Below are positions 59,637-64,000 of a DNA stretch of 64,000 nt, piece after piece. The first letter of the stretch is position 1; the number at the start of each line of letters is the position of its first letter. The stretch lies in contig NZ_BAYX01000007.1 in NCBI RefSeq assembly GCF_000696095.1, positions 411,719 to 475,718 of the forward strand. Direction: 5' to 3'. Source of the stretch: Rhizobium rhizogenes NBRC 13257. Lineage in GTDB: Bacteria; Pseudomonadota; Alphaproteobacteria; Rhizobiales; Rhizobiaceae. A model generated the notes under the pieces. It did no database searches. It was not told the DNA's origin and saw only the letters and a program-made list of their open reading frames with translations. Position numbers and translations under genes: made by a program.

Positions 59637-61220
59637 CTATTCCATCGCGTCCAGTTCGGCGCGATGACGGTACATGGCGAGAAAACGCCGATAGTCGCGA
59701 TCATAGAGCGCTTTCCTCTGCCGGTTCGGCAGGCGTTCGTGACCGCCGGGATACATGGCGGCACCAGCCGTCGCGAGGCTCTCGTAAAGCCCGCAGGAGA
59801 CAGCGGCGGCCATCGCCGTCCCTAAAAGCACGGCCTCATTCATCTTCGGCACCACCACCTTGCAGCCGGTGACATCGGAATAAAGCTCCATGAGCACGGC
59901 ATTCTTCACATGGCCGCCGGCGACATGCAGCGTGTCGGGCACGTAGCCATAATCATGCATCTTCTCGAGGATGTGGCGGATGCCGAGCGCGATGCCGACG
60001 CTCGTGCGCCAGTAGAGTCGGCAGAGGCCATCGAAGGAGGTGTCGAGCGTCAGGCCGCTGATGACGCCGACCGCATGCGGATCGGCAAGCGGTGATCGGT
60101 TGCCGTGAAAATCCGGCAGCACATGAAGGCGCTCGGCAAAGGCGTCGCCCTCAGCAGCGCGCAGTTCCGCGATGCGCCGGACGATGCGGTCATGCAGCGC
60201 CGCCGTCGGTTCGCCGCCGGCCGCATGCATGTTGACGATATGATCGAGCAGCGCGCCGGTCGCCGACTGCCCGGCCTCGGCCAGCCATGTGTCGGCAAAT
60301 ACGACTTCGTAATAGGGGCCCCATAGCCCGGCGCTACGCTTGCGTTCGCGCGAAAAGGCGACGATGCAGCTCGACGTACCGGCGATCAGCGCCAGTTGAC
60401 GCTCCAGCGCATCACGGTCGCCGGCATGGCCGCCGAGCGCACCGAGCGCACCGGCATAGGCGTCGACCATTCCCGCACCGACATGGCATTCGCGGTCGAG
60501 CCCCAGGGCTTCGGCCGCTTCCGCCGTCAACTGCCCGACACTTTGCCCGACGGGCGCCGTCTCTTCCGGCAGGTTGCCGCGTTCCCGCAGATCGCCAAGG
60601 CCGATCACATCGAGGAAATCCGCCTGCCAGCCGGGCCTGCGATGGGCTAGATAATTCCATTTCGCCGTCAGCGTACAGCGCGAACGCGCCAGCGAACCGG
60701 TCACCTTCCAGGTCAAAAAATCAGCGAGATCGAAGAAATAACCGGCCCTGGCCCAGCTCTGTGGCAGGTTTTTCTTCAGCCACATCAGCTTGGGCATCTC
60801 CATCTCCGGCGACATGAAGTGGCCGGAATGCTCCAGAACTTGATGCCCGGTCGCCGTGCAGAAATCCGCCTCGGCAAGCGCTCGGTGATCGAGCCAGACG
60901 ATGGTATCGAACCGGTCCTCGCCACCGGTCGACACCGTAAGCGGCATGCCCTCTATGTCGCGCACGACCAGGGAACAAGTGGCATCGAAGCCGATCGCGC
61001 CGATGACGGAGGAGCTGACACCGGAGGCCGTAACAGCGCTGCGCACGGCTGTACAAACTGCAGCCCAGATATTTTCGGAACTGTGCTCGGCGTGGTTCTC
61101 ACGCGGGCGGTTCATGAGGATCGGATGTTCGCCCTTTGCGAGCAGGGCACCGCTCGACGTGAACACGCCAGCGCGCGCGCTGCCAGTGCCGATGTCGACC
61201 GCAACCACATGATCACGCAT
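59637..61220 (-). CDS. FGGY family pentulose (D-ribulose-type) kinase
   Basis: 527 residues. The N-terminal phosphate loop VAVDIGTGSARAGVF and GFDATCSLVV are those of the FGGY pentulose kinase subgroup (which includes D-ribulokinases), and LHVAGGHVKNAVLMELYSDV is the C-terminal adenine site. It should phosphorylate a ketopentose produced from a pentitol such as ribitol or arabinitol. ATG 61220 follows the HAD phosphatase gene by 20 bp. It is distinct from xylB at 12866. The exact sugar is not proved. Confidence 0.9.
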   Translation of the reverse strand: MRDHVVAVDIGTGSARAGVFTSSGALLAKGEHPILMNRPRENHAEHSSENIWAAVCTAVRSAVTASGVSSSVIGAIGFDATCSLVVRDIEGMPLTVSTGGEDRFDTIVWLDHRALAEADFCTATGHQVLEHSGHFMSPEMEMPKLMWLKKNLPQSWARAGYFFDLADFLTWKVTGSLARSRCTLTAKWNYLAHRRPGWQADFLDVIGLGDLRERGNLPEETAPVGQSVGQLTAEAAEALGLDRECHVGAGMVDAYAGALGALGGHAGDRDALERQLALIAGTSSCIVAFSRERKRSAGLWGPYYEVVFADTWLAEAGQSATGALLDHIVNMHAAGGEPTAALHDRIVRRIAELRAAEGDAFAERLHVLPDFHGNRSPLADPHAVGVISGLTLDTSFDGLCRLYWRTSVGIALGIRHILEKMHDYGYVPDTLHVAGGHVKNAVLMELYSDVTGCKVVVPKMNEAVLLGTAMAAAVSCGLYESLATAGAAMYPGGHERLPNRQRKALYDRDYRRFLAMYRHRAELDAME

Positions 61221-61240
61221 CAAGAAGGAGCCCCGTCCGC

Positions 61241-61915
61241 TTATGTCTTGTTACGGACAAGGTGTATCAAATCCGGCATCGCGTCAAACACGACTTCGGG
61301 CGAAAGCCGTTCCAATTCCACCCGGTAACTCGGCGAATGGGCATGCGATCCACCGGTAAAGGCAAAAACCGTCATGCCCGCCGCCCGCGCCGCCATGATG
61401 CCGGCCGGGCTGTCCTCGATGACGATGCAGTCCTTCGGCTCGACCCCCATTTGCTTTGCGGCATAAAGGAAGAGATCGGGCGCCGGCTTGCCGCGCTTGA
61501 CCATGCTGGCACTGAAAATATGCGGCTCCAGCCGCTCGAGCAGGCCAGTGACGCCAAGCGAAAGCCGGATGCGTTCCAATTGGCTGGAGGAGGCGACACA
61601 GCGCGGCGCGGCAAGCACGTCCAGCGTCTCGGCAATACCGTCGATCGGCCTCAGCTCATGGCGGAAGCGCTCATAAAGATCGTTGCGGATGCGATCGAGA
61701 AAGGCCTGGTCGATGAAGACGTCGAATTCGGTCTCCAGCGTGTCGACAAGCGTGGCGAGGCTCTTGCCGAGGAAGCGGCTGTAGACATCCTCCTCGCTCA
61801 TATCAACGCCGACATCGCGCATGGCGTCGATGAGCACGCTGACGGACAGCGGCTCGCTGTCGACAAGTACGCCGTCACAATCGAAGATTACGAGTCCTTT
61901 ATCCGCATTCGTCAT
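61241..61915 (-). CDS. HAD-superfamily sugar-phosphate phosphatase/mutase, CbbY-like
   Basis: 224 residues with the HAD motif I FDCDGVLVDSE (nucleophile D12 and acid/base D14), VASSSQLERIRLSL as motif II, KPAPDLFLYAAKQMG motif III Lys, and IEDSPAGIMAARAAG motif IV. It belongs to the CbbY/phosphoglycolate-like subgroup acting on small phosphorylated sugars. It lies between mtlK and the FGGY kinase gene and is probably cotranscribed with the latter. Confidence 0.9.
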   Translation of the reverse strand: MTNADKGLVIFDCDGVLVDSEPLSVSVLIDAMRDVGVDMSEEDVYSRFLGKSLATLVDTLETEFDVFIDQAFLDRIRNDLYERFRHELRPIDGIAETLDVLAAPRCVASSSQLERIRLSLGVTGLLERLEPHIFSASMVKRGKPAPDLFLYAAKQMGVEPKDCIVIEDSPAGIMAARAAGMTVFAFTGGSHAHSPSYRVELERLSPEVVFDAMPDLIHLVRNKT

Positions 61916-61973
61916 CGCAGATCCAACCCGAACCCTGTTTCAGCCGCATCTCTTTCGAGCATCGGCCTGGCCA

Positions 61974-62008
61974 TAAAAATTCGGCCGGGACTTGAGCGCC
62001 CCGGCCGA
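61974..62008 (-). terminator. Terminator after mtlK
   Basis: TCGGCCGGG pairs with CCCGGCCGA; on the minus strand ATTTTTATG follows. It lies seven bases after the mtlK stop and should reduce read-through into the HAD and kinase genes. Confidence 0.75.
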
Positions 62009-62015
62009 CAAACGA

Positions 62016-63497
62016 TTAATCCGCGAGTTTGTTGTCGAGGTATAGCTGCAGGGTGGCGCGGGTGCCCTTTTCCCACAACGTTTTTAGCGCATGCGCAAAG
62101 CGCTTGCGGAAAAGATCCGATTTGGCGACGTCACCGAAAATATCGTCGAAGACGAGGAAGGCGCCGGGATCATCCTTGGCCTTCAGCGCCGCGGCGTGCA
62201 GCCGGTCGGCGCTGGCGTCATTGAAGACGATATCCTGGCCGCTATCGGTCTTGCCGGCGAAGTAGCGGCACCAGAGCGCCGAGACCAAAGCGAGACCGAC
62301 GACATCTTCTTTGCGGGCGAGACGATCGGCGGTCGACGGCAGGATGAACTTCGGCTGGCGGTTCGAGCCGTCCTGCGCCAGGCGCGGAATGGTGTCGGCG
62401 ATCTTCGGATTGGAGAAGCGGTGCTCGATCAGCTTGAAATAATCGGCTAGAACAGTGTTCGGCACCGGTGGAATGACCGGAATGATCTCGTCATTCTCAA
62501 GCTTGGCGAGATAGGCGCGGATCAACGGCTCCTCCATGGCCTCATGGACGAAATGCACGTCCATCAACGCCGCCGGATAGGCGATGGCCGCATGGCCGCC
62601 ATTGAGGATACGGATCTTCATATGCTCATAGGGCGTCACATCCGGAACGAAGGTGACGCCGACCTTTTCCAGCGCCGGCCGGCCGGCCGGGAAATTGTCT
62701 TCCAGCACCCACTGCTTGAACTCTTCGCAATAAACCGGCCAGTTGTCCTCGATATCGAAGGCGCTTTTCAGGAGATCGATTTCGCGTGCGCCGGTGGCCG
62801 GCGTGATACGGTCGACCATGCCGTTCGGGAAGGCGACATTGGCGGCGATCCAGTCGGCGAAGACCGGATCCGAAAGCTTCGCCGTACCGACGACAGCGGC
62901 TTTGGTGACACCGCCATTGTGGGGAATGTTATCGCAGGACATGACGGTGAACGGCTGCAGGCCGGCGGCACGGCGCGCTTTGAGGCCGGCGACAACAAGG
63001 CCGAACACCGTCTTCGGCGCGTCCGGGTTCTGGCCGTCAGCAACGATGGCGGGGTGAGCCGGATTGAACTTGCCGGAAGCGTCGATGAAGTAACCGCCCT
63101 CGGTGATCGTCATCGAGACGATGCGGATCGAGGGATCGGCAAGCTTGGCGATGATCGCCTTGGCGTCGCCAACCGGCAGGATGTCGACCATCGGCGCGGT
63201 GACGCGGGCAGCCGTCTTGTTGTTGTCCTGCTCGACCACCGTCGTCAGGAAATTCTGGGCGGCGAGCTTTTCGCGCATAGCGGCGTCCGAGGGCAGTACG
63301 CCGGCGCCGATGATCGCCCAATCGTGGTCCTGGCCGATATTGAAAAGGTCGTCGAGGTATATCGCCTGATGGGCGCGATGGAAGTTGCCGACGCCGAAAT
63401 GAACGATACCCGCCGATAGCGACTTCGGATCATAGGCCGGAATGGCAGCGGTTGCGGCCGCTTCCTGAAGCGTTGCGAGCGATAATTTGCACGTCAT
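62016..63497 (-). CDS. mtlK: Mannitol 2-dehydrogenase (polyol dehydrogenase family)
   Basis: 493 residues, the length of long-chain mannitol dehydrogenases. The catalytic Lys, Asn and His fall in MKIRILNGGHAAI (K294, N299, H302), almost the same numbering as the Pseudomonas enzyme. The N-terminal GVGNFHRAHQAIY is the NAD site. It oxidises D-mannitol or D-arabinitol to the ketose. Close family members act on other polyols, so the substrate is inferred. It lies downstream of the sugar ABC ATPase gene, the order seen in rhizobial sorbitol/mannitol loci. Confidence 0.92.
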   Translation of the reverse strand: MTCKLSLATLQEAAATAAIPAYDPKSLSAGIVHFGVGNFHRAHQAIYLDDLFNIGQDHDWAIIGAGVLPSDAAMREKLAAQNFLTTVVEQDNNKTAARVTAPMVDILPVGDAKAIIAKLADPSIRIVSMTITEGGYFIDASGKFNPAHPAIVADGQNPDAPKTVFGLVVAGLKARRAAGLQPFTVMSCDNIPHNGGVTKAAVVGTAKLSDPVFADWIAANVAFPNGMVDRITPATGAREIDLLKSAFDIEDNWPVYCEEFKQWVLEDNFPAGRPALEKVGVTFVPDVTPYEHMKIRILNGGHAAIAYPAALMDVHFVHEAMEEPLIRAYLAKLENDEIIPVIPPVPNTVLADYFKLIEHRFSNPKIADTIPRLAQDGSNRQPKFILPSTADRLARKEDVVGLALVSALWCRYFAGKTDSGQDIVFNDASADRLHAAALKAKDDPGAFLVFDDIFGDVAKSDLFRKRFAHALKTLWEKGTRATLQLYLDNKLAD

Positions 63498-63567
63498 GTC
63501 TCAAGTCCTTCTGAAAGGTCTTTTTGCTCCGGATGACTTGGGAGAGCCGCTCCGGTTGGGATGTTCC

Positions 63568-63597
63568 CGGCCCGCCTGCATCGACAGATGCGGGCCG
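63568..63597 (-). other. Hairpin between the ABC ATPase gene and mtlK
   Basis: CGGCCCGC pairs with GCGGGCCG, with CTG/CAG in the loop. It has no T run. It may stabilise one side of the mRNA between the ATPase and mtlK genes. Confidence 0.45.
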
Positions 63598-63619
63598 AGT
63601 GAAATGGCATTCGCCCAGC

Positions 63620-64000
63620 TTAGATCGCCAATCCGTTTCCGTCGAAGCGGTGGATTCGGCTTTTGTCAGGCGTGAGATAGACGGTATCTCCGGCGCGAGC
63701 CGGGAAGTCCCCGGTTCCGCGCGCGGTGATGGCGCCGATGCCGTCGGCCTCTATGTGGAGGAAGGTGTCGGAGCCGAGATGCTCGGCATGGTTCACCCTG
63801 CCCTTCCAGTCCCCGCTTTCCGTCGACAGCAGCACATGTTCCGGACGAACGCCGATCGTGTCGGCGCCGAGCGCTTGCGCATAGGCACCCTTGACGAAGT
63901 TCATCTTCGGAGAGCCGATGAAGCCGGCGACAAAGAGATTGCGCGGGCTCTTGTAGAGTTCCAGCGGCGAGCCGACCTGCTCGATGTTGCCGCGGTTCAG
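63620..64000 (-). CDS. ABC transporter ATP-binding protein, C-terminal part (SmoK/UgpC-type)
   Basis: Only the last 126 residues are in the window; the gene continues past the right edge. The visible part has VAGFIGSPKMNF, the UgpC/MalK-type boundary to the regulatory domain, then IGVRPEHVLLS and HLGSDTFLHIE of the TOBE domain. It precedes mtlK, which suggests the polyol importer ATPase of a smo-like operon (sorbitol/mannitol); the symbol is not given because the substrate cannot be confirmed from this part. Confidence 0.85.
   Translation of the reverse strand: MNRGNIEQVGSPLELYKSPRNLFVAGFIGSPKMNFVKGAYAQALGADTIGVRPEHVLLSTESGDWKGRVNHAEHLGSDTFLHIEADGIGAITARGTGDFPARAGDTVYLTPDKSRIHRFDGNGLAI

Noticed and set aside
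1..64000. CRISPR arrays, prophage, insertion sequences, tRNA or rRNA genes
   Set aside because: No regular short repeats with spacers, no transposase or phage proteins, and no tRNA-like T-loop consensus in the gaps were seen.

Overview
The window looks like chromosome from a fast-growing rhizobium (Rhizobiaceae, Rhizobium/Agrobacterium/Sinorhizobium-like). The grounds are high GC, many sugar ABC transporters with LacI, IclR, SorC and RpiR regulators, an sorbitol/mannitol-type transporter next to a mannitol dehydrogenase, and intergenic mosaic and palindromic repeats of the type I associate with rhizobia. No phage, insertion sequence, CRISPR array, rRNA or tRNA was seen. The species cannot be named from the sequence alone.

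Layout. 1-1.2 kb: start of a CHASE4 signalling protein and an FMN reductase gene broken by an early stop. 1.3-11.5 kb: beta-glucosidase, DoxX protein, and a ribose-type ABC importer with a Gfo/Idh/MocA dehydrogenase and a TIM-barrel isomerase, divergent from a LacI regulator with a paired operator. 11.5-15.4 kb: xylose operon (LacI regulator, xylB, xylA). 15.5-19.2 kb: EmrAB-type efflux pump and divergent TetR regulator. 19.3-24.8 kb: AraC/GyrI regulator, TerC protein, secreted small protein, gltX, lysS. 24.9-29.2 kb: second dehydrogenase plus two isomerases, divergent from a LacI regulator. 29.3-37.7 kb: small unknowns, LysR regulator, and a polyamine-type ABC importer with an aminobutyraldehyde dehydrogenase. 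38.4-51.6 kb: a large sugar-acid catabolic locus. 51.6-58.5 kb: transaldolase, SorC regulator, DinB/TetR pair, Ada-like methyltransferase, DUF2244, endonuclease III, CysZ-like protein. 58.7-64 kb: RpiR regulator and a polyol locus (FGGY kinase, HAD phosphatase, mtlK, sugar ABC ATPase).

The most unusual region is 38.4-51.6 kb. It resembles a non-phosphorylative L-fucose-type pathway: mutarotase, Gfo/Idh dehydrogenase, amidohydrolase-family lactonase, enolase-superfamily dehydratase, SDR, importer and IclR regulator. The hydrolase or aldolase normally expected for the last step is absent from the locus. In its place are four genes not usual for that pathway: a class III CoA-transferase (CaiB/BaiF), two MaoC hotdog proteins that are clearly related to each other, and a solute-binding-protein-like protein without a signal peptide. 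One MaoC keeps the catalytic Asp/His and the other has lost the His, which suggests a heteromeric hydratase. I propose a CoA-dependent branch of sugar-acid degradation here; this is inference.

Regulatory DNA is readable at several points: perfect inverted repeats lie in front of most divergent regulator/target pairs, and a likely third operator of the ribose-type LacI regulator lies before its isomerase gene.
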